Origin: Balneola sp.
GTDB taxonomy: Bacteria > Bacteroidota > Rhodothermia > Balneolales > Balneolaceae
Length of the DNA stretch: 64,000 nucleotides
Reading direction: 5' to 3'
Assembly (NCBI GenBank): GCA_003712055.1
Contig: RHLJ01000006.1
Coordinates: 210,229 to 274,228 of the forward strand
In this document: one piece after another, positions 9,227 through 19,206 of the stretch
Layout of the letters: the number at the start of each line of letters is the position of its first letter
Position numbering within the stretch: the stretch's first letter is position 1
The notes under the pieces: model-generated
The model's database searches: none
What the model saw: only the letters and a program-made list of their open reading frames with translations
Told to the model about the DNA's origin: nothing
Made by a program: the position numbers and the translations under genes

Positions 9227-11155
9227 TTACCCATCCGATTTGATATCAGAGAAATCATCTAGAGAAGCTTTTCCTTTTGCCAATGCTTCGAGTTTTGAAT
9301 AGGCATCCCAAAGTCCCATGGCTTCTTCAAGGGTAGTATCAAATACATCGTTTACAATAGGGTAGAAGTAGGGGAGTCCCCAAACCTGACGTGCTAACTC
9401 TGCTTTCATCCTGCCTTCAGCCATCCATGCCACTTCTTCGAAGTAACCAGGAGGAACAAAAAGAGAATCTCTTTTGAATTCAGGACTGGAAACTTCATCG
9501 GTGATAACCATACCTTTTTCTTCAAGAGAGGCTTTAAATCTGGCAAGGTCTTCTTCCGGCCAGGTAAATTCTGTTCGGAATCGTTCAAAATCGGATTCCC
9601 ATTCCGCTCTGAATTTGTCTCCATAGCTATCGAGATAGCTTCTGATAAATTCAAATGACGCCCTTTTTCTGAGTGAGAAATTGATCATATATCCGGATCG
9701 AGTGGTATCAGCCTGGATGATATAATCAGGTACAATACCTCCGCCACCATACACTGTACGGCCTGCATCGGTTTTATACTGAAGAGTGTCAGGAACTTCA
9801 TCTACAAATTCAATTGCGTCGTTCATAGCGTTGTCGCTTCGATTGTAAATCTCATAAGCGTATTCTTCGCCGCCACCTTCAGTAAATTCTTTTTGAATTA
9901 CCCTGCCTGATGGGGTAGAGTATCTTGAAATAGTTACTCGTACATAGCTTTGGTCGGCTAATTCATATTGCTGTTGAACCAATCCTTTTCCAAAAGTTCG
10001 CCGCCCAACAACTAACGCTCTGTCATGATCCTGCAAAGCACCAGATACAATTTCGCTGGCTGAGGCAGCGCCTTCATCCACTAACACAATAATGGGCTTA
10101 TCCTTGAATACCCCATCTTTTCGAGAAAAATATTCCTGATTAAATCGATTGTGACGGCTTTGAGTTGCTACAAGCTGCGTACCTCTAGGGAAGAACTCTT
10201 CGGCTATTGCTACGGCCTGTCCAAGATACCCACCAGGATTGCCTCTTAAATCCAGTACCAGTCGATCCATGCCTTCATCTTTTAGCTGATCCATAGCTTG
10301 CATAAACTCATCATGGGTGGTAGCTGCAAAACGATTTATTTTGATATATCCCGTTTGATCATCAAGCATGTAAGAGGTATCAACAGTATAGAGGGGAATA
10401 TCATCACGTGTTATGGTGAAATAGAGCATTTCAGATACTCCCGGGCGAATGATTCCTACCCGGACTTTAGAGCCTTTTTCTCCGCGTAAATGCTTAACTA
10501 CGTCTTCATTGTTAAAGCCGACAGCCGAGGTATCATCGATTTGAACAATACGGTCGCCGGATTGAATTCCCAGTTGATCACTAGGGCCACCTGCAATTGC
10601 TGTTACTACGGTAATGGTATCATTCAAGACATTGAACTGAACCCCGATTCCTTGAAATTTACCAGCAAAATTTTCCTGGTCTTCTTCACTATCCGTTGCT
10701 TCAATAAATACGGAATGTGGATCAAGGGTTGAAAACATACCCCGAATAGCCTGCTCAGTTAAGAATTTCATATCCTCGTCCTGTCCATTATTGGCTACAT
10801 ATAAATATGCCTCTTCGAACTTGAGATAAGACTCCCTGAGATTTGATACTTGAATTCCGGGAAAGGTGGTATCGATTGGTGTTCCTGAAATAGTAATGGT
10901 AGAATCTTCGATACTTTTTACCATATACTTAATACCGGTTTTGTACATGATATCTATATCAGCATAGCCAAAGTAATTTTGAAGTATGGCACGTTGAGCC
11001 TGGACGTATTTTGTTAGGTTGGTTTTGTCGTCATCATTTGTTTTGATGACTTCATCAACTCCGGCAAAATTTAAGGTAGCGAGGATGAGTACTATAAACA
11101 GGTTTGGAACCAGAAATCTCTTCAATGTCATAAACTTCATAAGGCTAATATTCAA
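9227..11155 (-). CDS. S41 C-terminal processing peptidase (CtpA/Prc-like)
   Basis: Periplasmic serine protease with a Ser/Lys dyad, probably acting on envelope or misfolded proteins. After an N-terminal signal anchor (FLVPNLFIVLILATLNFAG; nearby ATGs at codons 6 and 9 are equally plausible starts) comes a helical region, a PDZ domain (FQGIGVQF, GIQSGDRIVQIDD) and the peptidase core with LDLRGNPGGYLGQAV, the catalytic Ser in DEGAASASEIVSGALQD, and the Lys in GRRTFGKGLVQ. About 200 extra residues after the core form a charged helical extension, a longer layout than E. coli-type CtpA. It follows hslU by 72 bases on the same strand. Confidence 0.9.
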   Translation of the reverse strand: MNISLMKFMTLKRFLVPNLFIVLILATLNFAGVDEVIKTNDDDKTNLTKYVQAQRAILQNYFGYADIDIMYKTGIKYMVKSIEDSTITISGTPIDTTFPGIQVSNLRESYLKFEEAYLYVANNGQDEDMKFLTEQAIRGMFSTLDPHSVFIEATDSEEDQENFAGKFQGIGVQFNVLNDTITVVTAIAGGPSDQLGIQSGDRIVQIDDTSAVGFNNEDVVKHLRGEKGSKVRVGIIRPGVSEMLYFTITRDDIPLYTVDTSYMLDDQTGYIKINRFAATTHDEFMQAMDQLKDEGMDRLVLDLRGNPGGYLGQAVAIAEEFFPRGTQLVATQSRHNRFNQEYFSRKDGVFKDKPIIVLVDEGAASASEIVSGALQDHDRALVVGRRTFGKGLVQQQYELADQSYVRVTISRYSTPSGRVIQKEFTEGGGEEYAYEIYNRSDNAMNDAIEFVDEVPDTLQYKTDAGRTVYGGGGIVPDYIIQADTTRSGYMINFSLRKRASFEFIRSYLDSYGDKFRAEWESDFERFRTEFTWPEEDLARFKASLEEKGMVITDEVSSPEFKRDSLFVPPGYFEEVAWMAEGRMKAELARQVWGLPYFYPIVNDVFDTTLEEAMGLWDAYSKLEALAKGKASLDDFSDIKSDG

Positions 11156-11227
11156 TACTGATAACCACTAATTCAGGGATAAGTTTCATCTTAACGAGTG
11201 TAATGAATAAATACGTATGAACCAATG

Positions 11228-12616
11228 TTAAAGGATGTAATGACTCAAATCTTTGTCCTTAACAAGTCCATCCAATTGCTTTTCTACATAGTTAGGATCA
11301 ATCGTTATTTCCCCTGAGTTAATGTCATCGGGCACAGCAAATAAGAGCTCATCAAAAAGTGAAGACATGATAGTGTGAAGTCTTCTTGCTCCAATATTCT
11401 CTACCTGGCTATTAACCAATGCTGCTATTCTTGCTAATTCTTTAATGGCTGTATCAGTGAATGTAATGCTAACACCTTCGGTAGCTAGCATGGCCTGATA
11501 TTGCTTTGTAAGAGCGTTCTTTGGCTTACTAAGTATATCTACAAAGTCTTCTTCAGTAAGCGAATTCAATTCTACCCTGATTGGGAAACGCCCTTGTAGC
11601 TCTGGGATTAAATCCGATGGTTTGGAAACATGAAAAGCACCTGAGCCAATAAAGAGGATATGGTCAGTTTTTACGATTCCATGTTTGGTATTTACTGTGC
11701 TTCCCTCCACTATTGGCAGAAGATCTCTTTGAACTCCCTGACGACTTATATCAGGTCCGCTTTTACCTCCTCCAGATGAAGAATCAGCTATTTTGTCGAT
11801 CTCATCAATAAAGACAATACCTTGCTTTTGAACTCTAACAAGGGCTTCCTGAACTGCTGATTCATGGTCAATCAGTTTTTCCGCTTCTTCCTCAATAAGG
11901 ATTTTACGCGCTTCTTTGATTTCGAGCTTACGCTTGGCTTTTTTGCTTTTTCCCATATTACCGAGCATATCCTGGAGGTTTACCCCCATTTCTTCCATCC
12001 CGCCTGGGCCAAAGACCTGCATCATTGGGTTTTTCGAGCTTTTTACTTCGATTTCAATTTTACGCTCATCCAGCTCACCATTTTTAAGTTTTTCTCTGAA
12101 ACGCTCTCGGGTACGCTCATTTAGTTCCGCATCAGAAGCTTTTTCCGCATCAAAATTAGAATCACTATTAAAGCCAACACCAGTTTTCTTAACAGGGGGG
12201 ATGAGGATATCAAGAATGCGTTCTTCGGCTTGTTCTTCTGCTTTGCCCTTCACTCGTTCTTGCATTTCCTCCTTAACCATATTCACAGCAAGATCAGTGA
12301 GGTCTCTAATCATGGATTCAACATCACGTCCCACATATCCAACTTCCGTAAATTTGGATGCTTCCACTTTAACAAATGGAGCCATAGCGAGCTTAGCTAA
12401 TCTTCGGGCTATTTCCGTTTTACCAACACCGGTAGGCCCAATCATCAAAATGTTATTAGGAACAATTTCTTCCTTAATTTCTTCATCAGAGTTTAGTCTT
12501 CTCCATCGGTTTCGAAGGGCAATGGCTACCGATCGCTTGGCTTCTTTTTGTCCTACTATATATTTATCCAGCTCTCTTACTATTTGCTGGGGGGTTAAAT
12601 TCTTTTCTTCAATCAT
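11228..12616 (-). CDS. hslU: ATP-dependent protease ATPase subunit HslU
   Basis: Unfoldase ring of the HslUV (ClpYQ) cytoplasmic protease. The N-terminal [17 protein letters not shown] segment is the HslU hallmark. Walker A is GPTGVGKTE (about residues 59-67) and Walker B is [12 protein letters not shown]. The intermediate (I) domain, rich in charged residues, follows Walker A. The C-terminus ends DLSHYIL, matching the tail that docks into HslV. The length of 462 residues is normal. The start ATG shares one base with the hslV stop (TAATG), so the two are translationally coupled. Confidence 0.97.
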   Translation of the reverse strand: MIEEKNLTPQQIVRELDKYIVGQKEAKRSVAIALRNRWRRLNSDEEIKEEIVPNNILMIGPTGVGKTEIARRLAKLAMAPFVKVEASKFTEVGYVGRDVESMIRDLTDLAVNMVKEEMQERVKGKAEEQAEERILDILIPPVKKTGVGFNSDSNFDAEKASDAELNERTRERFREKLKNGELDERKIEIEVKSSKNPMMQVFGPGGMEEMGVNLQDMLGNMGKSKKAKRKLEIKEARKILIEEEAEKLIDHESAVQEALVRVQKQGIVFIDEIDKIADSSSGGGKSGPDISRQGVQRDLLPIVEGSTVNTKHGIVKTDHILFIGSGAFHVSKPSDLIPELQGRFPIRVELNSLTEEDFVDILSKPKNALTKQYQAMLATEGVSITFTDTAIKELARIAALVNSQVENIGARRLHTIMSSLFDELLFAVPDDINSGEITIDPNYVEKQLDGLVKDKDLSHYIL

Positions 12617-13167
12617 TACTTACCCTCTATTTCTAAAATCGTCCGGTTGTGGTTCGTGTAGATATCAATATCAGCCGCAATTCTTAGGGCTTCCTCAACA
12701 ATATCTTTCGCTGTCATATTGGGGGAGTGTTTAACCATAGCACGTGCGGCAGCCAATGCGTAACTACCTCCACTTCCAATAGTCACGATGTTATCGTCCG
12801 GCTCAATAACGTCTCCCTGTCCTGAAATTACTAACGCATGTTCTGCATCCATCACAATTAGAAGTGCTTCAAGTTTCTGAAGGAATTTATCTTTCCGCCA
12901 ATCTTTGGCAAGTTCAACAGCAGCACGTTGCATGCTTCCATTGTACTCATCAAGCTTTGATTCATAGCGTTCGAACAGGGTAAAGGCATCAGCGGTTGAA
13001 CCTGCAAATCCGGCAAGTATTTTACCATCCGCCAGTTTTCTAACTTTTTTGACAGTGGATTTCATGACGGTGGTTTGCATGGTCGCCTGCCCATCGCTTC
13101 CAATAGCTGCTTCTCCATTATGGATGATGCCCACTACTGTAGTAGCATGTAGTTTAAATGAACTCAT
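12616..13167 (-). CDS. hslV: ATP-dependent protease peptidase subunit HslV
   Basis: Proteasome-like peptidase partner of HslU. The catalytic N-terminal threonine should be the first Thr of TTVVGI. I chose the ATG that leaves the short propeptide MSSFKLHA in front of it; a start nine codons upstream (13194) would lengthen the propeptide to 17 residues. Other family marks are [31 protein letters not shown] and [17 protein letters not shown] propeptide of several residues must be removed before activity, whereas E. coli HslV loses only Met. It is directly upstream of and coupled to hslU. Confidence 0.96.
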   Translation of the reverse strand: MSSFKLHATTVVGIIHNGEAAIGSDGQATMQTTVMKSTVKKVRKLADGKILAGFAGSTADAFTLFERYESKLDEYNGSMQRAAVELAKDWRKDKFLQKLEALLIVMDAEHALVISGQGDVIEPDDNIVTIGSGGSYALAAARAMVKHSPNMTAKDIVEEALRIAADIDIYTNHNRTILEIEGK

Positions 13168-13225
13168 AGTCACAATTTGTTTAAATCTGATCAACTAAAC
13201 GCAATAACCGAGCCACGCTCAATAT

Positions 13226-14995
13226 TTATTTATTCTGGTGCTGAGGGCGTGGCTTTCCTTTCGAATTGGCAGAATTTCCTGACGATCTGTTATTCTGCCG
13301 GTTATTTGATCTTCCGTTATTTCGTGGAGGTCGTTTCTCTTTTTTTGAGATATCAAGGTTATCTCTATTATGCTGACCGCTATTCAATTCCTCCAACTCC
13401 TGGCGATTTAATAAATCTTCTAGAGATTCACCTCTAATAACTACATCTGTAATATCAATATCAGAACCAGCTAATGTGACATGAAATTCATTTAAAGAGG
13501 TATTCTCGTCACTAATGATTGTAATCTTGAGGTGATATTTAGAAATCCACTTCCACCGTTTACTAAACATTCCTTTGGTAAGGTAAGATTTTAGATACGG
13601 GTTAACGTAGAGATCGATGGCACGATATCCGGTATTGTGCTTGAATTTATTGATCCAGCTTTCAATATCTGTTACAATGGTATCCTGGCTTACCACATTA
13701 CCTGAACCACCACACATTGGGCACACTTTGGATACAGAATTAACTACGCTTGGCCTGATGCGTTGACGCGTTATCTGAACAAGTCCAAAATCACTCATCC
13801 CAATGATATTGGTTTTGGCTGGGTCTTTTCGAAACTCTTTTTTGAGTTCGTCATAAATTTTCTTTCGGTTCTTTTCGTCTCTTAAATCAATAAAATCGAC
13901 AACGATAATCCCGCCGATGTCCCTCAACCGTAGTTGTTTAGCAATTTCCCGGGAAGCCTCAAGGTTGGTTTTTAGAGAATTATCTTCCTGCTTCTCTTTC
14001 GCGGCATAGGGGCCAGAGTTAACATCCACAACATACATAGCTTCAGTTTGCTCAAAAATGAGATAGCCGCCCATCTTTAAACGCACTCTTGGACTGAATA
14101 TGGAGTTGACATCCTCAGATATCTTCATGAAATCGAAGATGTGTTCCTTCTTCTTATATAGCTCAACATTAGGAACCATCTGAGGCGCAATCTGACCTAC
14201 ATAAGATTTTATCTGCCGATACATTTTAGGGTCATCAATAAGAACCCTGTCATAGGTTTTGGCAAACAGATCGCGGATCAGGCTTTCTGTCATATCCAGA
14301 TCTTTATATAGTAGGGAAGGGGGTTTTGCATTTTCCAGGTTATCAACTACTCGTTCCCATTTCTTTAGCACATTTCGAAGATCCTCTTCGATAGCTTCAT
14401 CGGATTGACCTTGAGCAACAGTTCTTACTATTACTCCAAATCCGTCCGGAACCATTCCGTTAAGGATATTCTTTAGACGTTTCCGCTCTCTGAAATTGTT
14501 GACTTTTTTAGATACGGCGATATAGTCTCCCATAGGAATCAATACAAGGAATCGCCCTGCAATGGTAATATCGGTAGAAACCCGTGGGCCTTTAGATCCA
14601 ATAGGTTCTTTTACGATTTGAACAAGCAGTTTCTGCCCGCTTTTAAGAACTTTACCGGCAAGCATCTGCTTTTGCACATTAGATAGATTCTCTTTGTTCT
14701 TAATGTCCTTCTTGGCATCATTGGGGATGGCATTGGGGCCATTAAGTTTAGCCACATAGTCATCCAGATGATCTCCTGCATCCGAAAAGTGGAGAAAAGC
14801 ATCTTTTGGCGTTCCCATATCGATGAAGGCGGCTCTAATACCGCTCATCACTTTGTGCACACGTGCTACATAAATATTACCAACAGTACGCTGGTTCTCT
14901 TCCGACTCGATGAATAATTGTGCGAGCTCTCCATTCTCGATGAGAGCAATTCGGGCCTGGTCGCCCGAAGAATGAATGATAATTTGATTCTTCAT
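13226..14995 (-). CDS. rng: Ribonuclease E/G family endoribonuclease
   Basis: Single-strand-specific endoribonuclease for rRNA maturation and mRNA turnover. S1 domain at the N-terminus (GNIYVARVHKVMSGIRAAFI), then the RNase H-like catalytic region with the two metal-binding Asp segments (VVDVNSG and VVDFIDL), and the zinc-link CPMCGGSG. The length of 589 residues and lack of a long scaffold place it nearer RNase G than E. coli RNase E. The C-terminal 50 residues are an Arg/Asn/Gly-rich disordered tail (NNGRSNNRQNNRSSGN), a likely RNA- or partner-binding extension. First gene of a probable rng-hslV-hslU-S41 transcription unit; 58 bases separate it from hslV. Confidence 0.93.
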   Translation of the reverse strand: MKNQIIIHSSGDQARIALIENGELAQLFIESEENQRTVGNIYVARVHKVMSGIRAAFIDMGTPKDAFLHFSDAGDHLDDYVAKLNGPNAIPNDAKKDIKNKENLSNVQKQMLAGKVLKSGQKLLVQIVKEPIGSKGPRVSTDITIAGRFLVLIPMGDYIAVSKKVNNFRERKRLKNILNGMVPDGFGVIVRTVAQGQSDEAIEEDLRNVLKKWERVVDNLENAKPPSLLYKDLDMTESLIRDLFAKTYDRVLIDDPKMYRQIKSYVGQIAPQMVPNVELYKKKEHIFDFMKISEDVNSIFSPRVRLKMGGYLIFEQTEAMYVVDVNSGPYAAKEKQEDNSLKTNLEASREIAKQLRLRDIGGIIVVDFIDLRDEKNRKKIYDELKKEFRKDPAKTNIIGMSDFGLVQITRQRIRPSVVNSVSKVCPMCGGSGNVVSQDTIVTDIESWINKFKHNTGYRAIDLYVNPYLKSYLTKGMFSKRWKWISKYHLKITIISDENTSLNEFHVTLAGSDIDITDVVIRGESLEDLLNRQELEELNSGQHNRDNLDISKKEKRPPRNNGRSNNRQNNRSSGNSANSKGKPRPQHQNK

Positions 14996-15405
14996 TGAAT
15001 TTCTTTTTTCCCTGCGGCCCGTTATCCCTACAAGTCATCCATCTGCGAATCTTTTTAATAGTCTGTGATAAAATAAGGTCCGAACTCCTCGCAGCAGTAG
15101 AACTTACTGATAGATGGGCTGGGGTATAATTACTTGTTAAATTTGTTTTTGAAGGATCGAAATCTTCGTATTTGGATTTCGAATATTGCTTCTGGGTGGT
15201 TAGTGCGATCAATATTGACCAGAAGCATAATAAATCGAGATAGAGGCCTTGTATTCTTGATTTTATGAAGGCCGCCGTATTTTTCTGGTTATATGAATAC
15301 AATTCGTATTGCAAAAAAGTAAAAGTTCTTTCTAAAAATGTACTGTCGATTTATCAGAAAGAATATAACGGCTGAAATCCACTTATGTAAGGGCTTTCTT
15401 AAATT
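14996..15405. other. Intergenic region upstream of rng, with a stem-loop candidate
   Basis: About 410 bases lack a convincing gene. An overlapping minus-strand frame here has no recognisable features and runs into rng. A 9-base perfect inverted repeat (TGCTTCTGG at 15187-15195 and its complement at 15219-15227) lies about 190 bases upstream of the rng start and could be part of a structured 5' leader. No T-rich tail follows it. Confidence 0.35.
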
Positions 15406-16671
15406 TTACGCTTCAACTCTTGATAGCTTTGCGCCAACAGGATTTAGCTTGTTTTCAAGCGATTCATAACCTCTATCCAGGTGATAAATACGAAGCACCT
15501 CAGTTGTATTTTCTGCGACCATACCTGCAAGTACCAGGCTTACACTAGCCCTTAAGTCTGTACTCATTACTGATGCTCCGGTTAGGGGAGTTTTACCACT
15601 AATATGTACCGTATTTTTTTCATTGTGCATGTCGGCTCCAAGACGAACTAATTCCGGCACATAACTAAATCGGTCGAAGTAAACTGTATCAGTTACTGAC
15701 GAATCTCCGTGAGCCTGGGTTAACATAGTAGCCCACTGTGCCTGGAGATCGGTTGGGAAGCCAGGGTAAATTTCAGTTTCAATTGAAACAGGCTTTAGAA
15801 CCTCCGGGGCTTTTATCGAAATTACAGAACCATTTAATTGAACTTCAGTCCCTGTATTACTGAGTAGTTCAGGGAAGTTCCCCAGATGATCAGGATTACA
15901 GCCAGTAAGGGTCAGCTCAGAACCAGGGATCATAGCCCCTGCAATCATAAAGGTTCCAAGCTCGATTCGATCAGGGTCATTACTTATTTCGACTCCTTGC
16001 AAAGAATCAACTTTTCTAATGGTGAGAGTATCTGTACCAATGCCCTCGATGTTTGCTCCCATTTTGGTAAGAACTTCACAAAGCTGTACCACGTCAGGCT
16101 CTTTAGCAGCATTCTTAATGGTAAATTTTCTTGACCGAAGTACAGATGCGAGTAATAAATTTACCGTAGCTCCTACACTGCTCGGATTCAAAGTAAAACT
16201 TTCACCTTCCAGGGTGTCATCAGCCCGAGCAATTACATAACCTTTGTCCAGGGTGATTTCTACCCCCATTGCTTCCATTCCTTTCATATGAAGATCAACC
16301 GGACGAGGACCCCATGCGCATCCTCCCGGAAGAGATACTTTAGCATACCCATGTTTGCCGACTAAAGCTCCGAGCATATAAAAGGAAGCTCGCATTTTTC
16401 GAACCAAATCATAAGGTGCCTCAAGGTAGGATACATTTCCGGGATCGATAGCAACTGTATTCGCAGAATCGTTAAAGTCGACTCGTGCGCCTACTACTCT
16501 AAGTACATTGTTGAAAGTATAAATGTCCTGCAGTCGGGGGATGTTGTGTATGATAGTTTGAGAGTCTCCCAGAAGGGCAGCTGCTATAATCGGGAGAGCT
16601 GCATTTTTTGAACCACTTATGGGTATAGTACCTATTAGCGGGGTACCGCCTTCAATAATAAATTTATCCAA
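15406..16671 (-). CDS. murA: UDP-N-acetylglucosamine 1-carboxyvinyltransferase
   Basis: First committed step of peptidoglycan synthesis: transfers enolpyruvate from PEP to UDP-GlcNAc in the cytoplasm. N-terminal ISGSKNAALPIIAAALL, the catalytic Cys in LPGGCAWGPRPVDLHMKG (aligned with E. coli Cys115), and PGFPTDLQAQWATMLTQA are diagnostic. Cys rather than Asp at the active site predicts fosfomycin sensitivity of the enzyme itself. The start codon is TTG, placed one base after the stop codon of the upstream biotinyl-domain gene, so the two are probably coupled. At 421 residues it is full length. Confidence 0.96.
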   Translation of the reverse strand: MDKFIIEGGTPLIGTIPISGSKNAALPIIAAALLGDSQTIIHNIPRLQDIYTFNNVLRVVGARVDFNDSANTVAIDPGNVSYLEAPYDLVRKMRASFYMLGALVGKHGYAKVSLPGGCAWGPRPVDLHMKGMEAMGVEITLDKGYVIARADDTLEGESFTLNPSSVGATVNLLLASVLRSRKFTIKNAAKEPDVVQLCEVLTKMGANIEGIGTDTLTIRKVDSLQGVEISNDPDRIELGTFMIAGAMIPGSELTLTGCNPDHLGNFPELLSNTGTEVQLNGSVISIKAPEVLKPVSIETEIYPGFPTDLQAQWATMLTQAHGDSSVTDTVYFDRFSYVPELVRLGADMHNEKNTVHISGKTPLTGASVMSTDLRASVSLVLAGMVAENTTEVLRIYHLDRGYESLENKLNPVGAKLSRVEA

Positions 16672-16672
16672 G

Positions 16673-17170
16673 TTATTCTATCTCCAGAATGGGGCTGTTT
16701 TTTTCTAATGATTGTCCGGTTTCTGCGTCAATGCTAATTACTTTCCCATCAATAGGGGATTTAAGTTCATTTTCCATTTTCATGGCTTCCAGAATGGCAA
16801 CAGGTTGACCCTTAGTAACTTCGTCACCAACTCTTACCAGTATATCCAGAATCTTACCGGGCATTGGAGCTTTTATAGATCCCTCTGCAACATCCGAACC
16901 CGTTTTGAATCCAAGACTATCGAGCAGTAGTTCTTGTTCATCCTTAACGGTGACGGTATGCCATTCTCCATTGATCGAAAATGTAATTTCAGAACCGTTG
17001 TAATCTACATTATCAATTTTATAGAGCTTTGTTCCCAATCGCAGGAAAAATCTGCCGTTGTCTTTTTTGAATGTAAAAGTTTCTGAGGCCTTTCCGGAAA
17101 TAAACGAAGACTCTTCTTCATTCAGCTCAACCTCAATAGTTGTTTCCTTTACTTCAGCTTCAAATTTCAT
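16673..17170 (-). CDS. Biotinyl-domain (biotin carboxyl carrier) protein
   Basis: Carrier subunit of a biotin-dependent carboxylase. The C-terminal 75 residues form a biotinyl/lipoyl domain with the biotinylated Lys in EAMKMENE, preceded by GSIKAPMPGKILDILVRVGDEV. The N-terminal ~80 residues are a beta-rich region resembling the linker found in the alpha chains of acyl-CoA carboxylases. A free carrier of this kind usually works with propionyl/acetyl-CoA or glutaconyl-CoA-type carboxyltransferase subunits encoded elsewhere; none is in this window. It overlaps the upstream 88-residue gene by 4 bases (ATGA). Confidence 0.88.
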   Translation of the reverse strand: MKFEAEVKETTIEVELNEEESSFISGKASETFTFKKDNGRFFLRLGTKLYKIDNVDYNGSEITFSINGEWHTVTVKDEQELLLDSLGFKTGSDVAEGSIKAPMPGKILDILVRVGDEVTKGQPVAILEAMKMENELKSPIDGKVISIDAETGQSLEKNSPILEIE

Positions 17171-17433
17171 ACCACTTGCCTAATATGTTTGAGTCCTGTT
17201 TTTGTAGCTCTGAATGAAAAATCCTGAAGATTGTCAGCGTCGTAAAATGAAGTTCCGTTTATAGAATCAGAATCATGATTCACAACTTCGACCAATCTGT
17301 AATTGATCAGATTTATCAGGTCGTCTCTAAGTGCACCGACTGGCAGGCCTGTTTCCTCCAGAATAACCTCATAAGGTTCCGGAAAAATCAGGTGTTGTAA
17401 AATCGCTTTTTCAGAGGGTAGTAATTTCCGCAT
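17167..17433 (-). CDS. Hypothetical protein, possible winged-helix fold, 88 aa
   Basis: Short protein without export signal. The pattern of helices (LLPSEKAILQHLIF, PYEVILEETGLPVGALRDDLINLINYRL) resembles a small winged-helix DNA-binding domain, ending in ATKTGLKHIRQVV. This is a fold impression only. It is the first gene of a tight group with the biotinyl protein and murA, overlapping the former by 4 bases. Confidence 0.6.
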   Translation of the reverse strand: MRKLLPSEKAILQHLIFPEPYEVILEETGLPVGALRDDLINLINYRLVEVVNHDSDSINGTSFYDADNLQDFSFRATKTGLKHIRQVV

Positions 17434-17470
17434 GGCAGGGAAGATAGAGCGCCCGGGAAACTATCACAAC

Positions 17471-17962
17471 CTACTCGATCTCAATATCTCCATAAGTAAT
17501 CACTCTTTGATTACCGTCTAGTAAAACAAGTCTATATGTGCCTCTTGCAAGCGAAGCATTGGAGCCAAAGGAAGCAGGGCTGACGATGAGTGGGTTTTGA
17601 CTGAAATCAGTTATCCCATCAACACGCTGAACTTGAGTCCACCGGTTTTGAAAATCGAAGTATCCCAGTTCCAGTACCGAAGTAAGTGGCGTTCCATTTA
17701 GGAAAACATCTAGCGTTGCACCATTGGAGCCATAAAGAACCGGGTTTGGGAAGATCGGATTAATTTCTGCGAGGCCGGCGTAAAAAGGGGAAGTTCTCCA
17801 ATCATCAGAATCAGGATCACCGATGATATTTCCATTCTCATCTGTTTGAGTAATTCCATTCGGCTCTCCAAAAGCCTGGCGTTCGAAATCAGATTGGGCA
17901 TCATTATTAGTGCATCCAATTAAGAGCGTGAATAAAAGTGCGAATTGTAGGAAATATTTCAT
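17471..17962 (-). CDS. Hypothetical lipoprotein, 163 aa
   Basis: N-terminal signal with lipobox (LLFTLLIGC, Cys near residue 17) followed by an Asn/Asp-rich linker. The remainder is predicted beta-strand and contains SPFYAGLAEINPIFPNPV, reminiscent of short immunoglobulin-like domains in secreted Bacteroidota proteins. No catalytic motif is visible. It is divergent from the ArsC-like gene and 37 bases upstream of the murA group on the same strand. Confidence 0.65.
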   Translation of the reverse strand: MKYFLQFALLFTLLIGCTNNDAQSDFERQAFGEPNGITQTDENGNIIGDPDSDDWRTSPFYAGLAEINPIFPNPVLYGSNGATLDVFLNGTPLTSVLELGYFDFQNRWTQVQRVDGITDFSQNPLIVSPASFGSNASLARGTYRLVLLDGNQRVITYGDIEIE

Positions 17963-18043
17963 CAGACAAATAACGGTGTAGAATTCAAAATTGTAAGATC
18001 AAACCGTATCTTGCAGAAAATACGAAACTATTCACCAAAACGT

Positions 18044-18406
18044 ATGCTGCATATAATAGGGATACCAAATTGCGATAAAGTAAGAGCCACAAAAAAGTGG
18101 ATGGATAACAAAGAAATTCCATATGAATTTATCGATGTGAAAAAAGAGCCACTGAGTATGGATGAACTCAAAGACCTGGAATTTAAAGTAGGCATTGATG
18201 TATTAGTAAATAGAAGAGGAACCACATACAGGCAGTTAGGTCTTAAAGACAAAACCTTATCCAAAGAGGAGCTTCTTGAGGTTTTGGAACAAAATCAGAG
18301 TATGATAAAACGTCCGGTACTTGTACATGAGAACTCAGTATTGGTGGGATATGATGAAGAAGCCTTTGAAAATTTCCTGAAGGAAAATGAGTTAATGGGT
18401 GAATAA
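18044..18406 (+). CDS. ArsC/Spx-family thioredoxin-fold protein (YffB-like)
   Basis: A 120-residue cytoplasmic protein of the arsenate reductase/Spx superfamily. The start MLHIIGIPNCDKVRATKKWM fits the family exactly; an upstream TTG (18011) would add eleven unrelated residues. A single Cys lies in IPNCDKVR, without the CxxC of Spx, which points to the YffB/ArsC-like branch (glutathione-type oxidoreductase or uncharacterised) rather than the RNA-polymerase-binding Spx. The RPVL motif (KRPVLVHENSVLVGYDEE) that supplies the cis-Pro region is present. It is followed after 14 bases by the DUF3108 gene. Confidence 0.85.
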   Translation: MLHIIGIPNCDKVRATKKWMDNKEIPYEFIDVKKEPLSMDELKDLEFKVGIDVLVNRRGTTYRQLGLKDKTLSKEELLEVLEQNQSMIKRPVLVHENSVLVGYDEEAFENFLKENELMGE

Positions 18407-18420
18407 CCATTAAAAGGGAT

Positions 18421-19206
18421 ATGCGGAGAATTCTACTACTTTTACTTTTTCTTTCTGTATCGGAATATGCGGAGTCTCAGGAAAATGCTTTTTTCGACCA
18501 ACCTACCTTCGAAAAGCTAGTTTCGGTAAAAGAGACCTTTCGGTATGAAGTTAAGTATGGATTTTTCAAACTCGGATGGGTTGAAGTAACCCTGTTATCT
18601 GATACCCTTTATAATGGCAGGGTACATCAGCACCTCATAACAAAAATGGAATCCAACTCTAAAATTCCTTTCATGGGAACTGAAATTGACCATTATCATA
18701 GTTTCTTCTATGAGAATGAAGATGGAATCCCGGTTACTTCGCTGTATTGGAAGGACAATCTTGACGAAGAGAAAGAGAAAGAGATTATTTACTCATTTGA
18801 TCGAGAGACCAATTCTGTTGCCTATAAAGAAGAAGATGGTGAAGAGGGTATGTTGGATTTAATTGAACCTGCTACAGCAGGCCATATCATTTTTTATTTT
18901 TCGCGTTTATTTGCCGGAGGAGATGAACCGAGCTCTATGCCTGTTTATATAGCTAAGGGCGTAGGGTACATACATTTTGAAAATTCTCCTGAGCTTGAAA
19001 AAAGAAAGTACCGACCTTTTGGTAAAATTGAAGCCTATATGACTCGGGGGAAAACGGAAAACCTGGAAGGTCCTTTTGGATTTAGCGGTGATTTCAGGGC
19101 ATGGTTTTTAAATGATGATCTAAGGGTTCCCCTCGAAGCCAGGGTTAAAGTGTTTCTAGGAAATGCTATCATCAAACTAATCGAATATGAAAAGGAAGAG
19201 CGATGA
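18421..19206 (+). CDS. DUF3108 exported protein
   Basis: A 261-residue protein with a signal peptide ([19 protein letters not shown]). The body matches the DUF3108 family: an early [17 protein letters not shown] strand pair and a beta-rich fold with [13 protein letters not shown], of the type proposed to bind lipids or act in the periplasm. Function is unknown. It overlaps dut by 4 bases (ATGA), suggesting coupled expression, although the pairing with dut need not be functional. Confidence 0.78.
   Translation: MRRILLLLLFLSVSEYAESQENAFFDQPTFEKLVSVKETFRYEVKYGFFKLGWVEVTLLSDTLYNGRVHQHLITKMESNSKIPFMGTEIDHYHSFFYENEDGIPVTSLYWKDNLDEEKEKEIIYSFDRETNSVAYKEEDGEEGMLDLIEPATAGHIIFYFSRLFAGGDEPSSMPVYIAKGVGYIHFENSPELEKRKYRPFGKIEAYMTRGKTENLEGPFGFSGDFRAWFLNDDLRVPLEARVKVFLGNAIIKLIEYEKEER

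Noticed and set aside
11916..12734. Plus-strand open frame of 272 codons opposite hslU
   Set aside because: It is antisense to the hslU coding region, Ser/Leu-rich as expected from the complement, and has no motif; hslU is unambiguous.
14877..15314. Minus-strand 145-codon frame upstream of rng
   Set aside because: It overlaps the rng start by 119 bases, shows no family feature or signal peptide and has random-looking composition.
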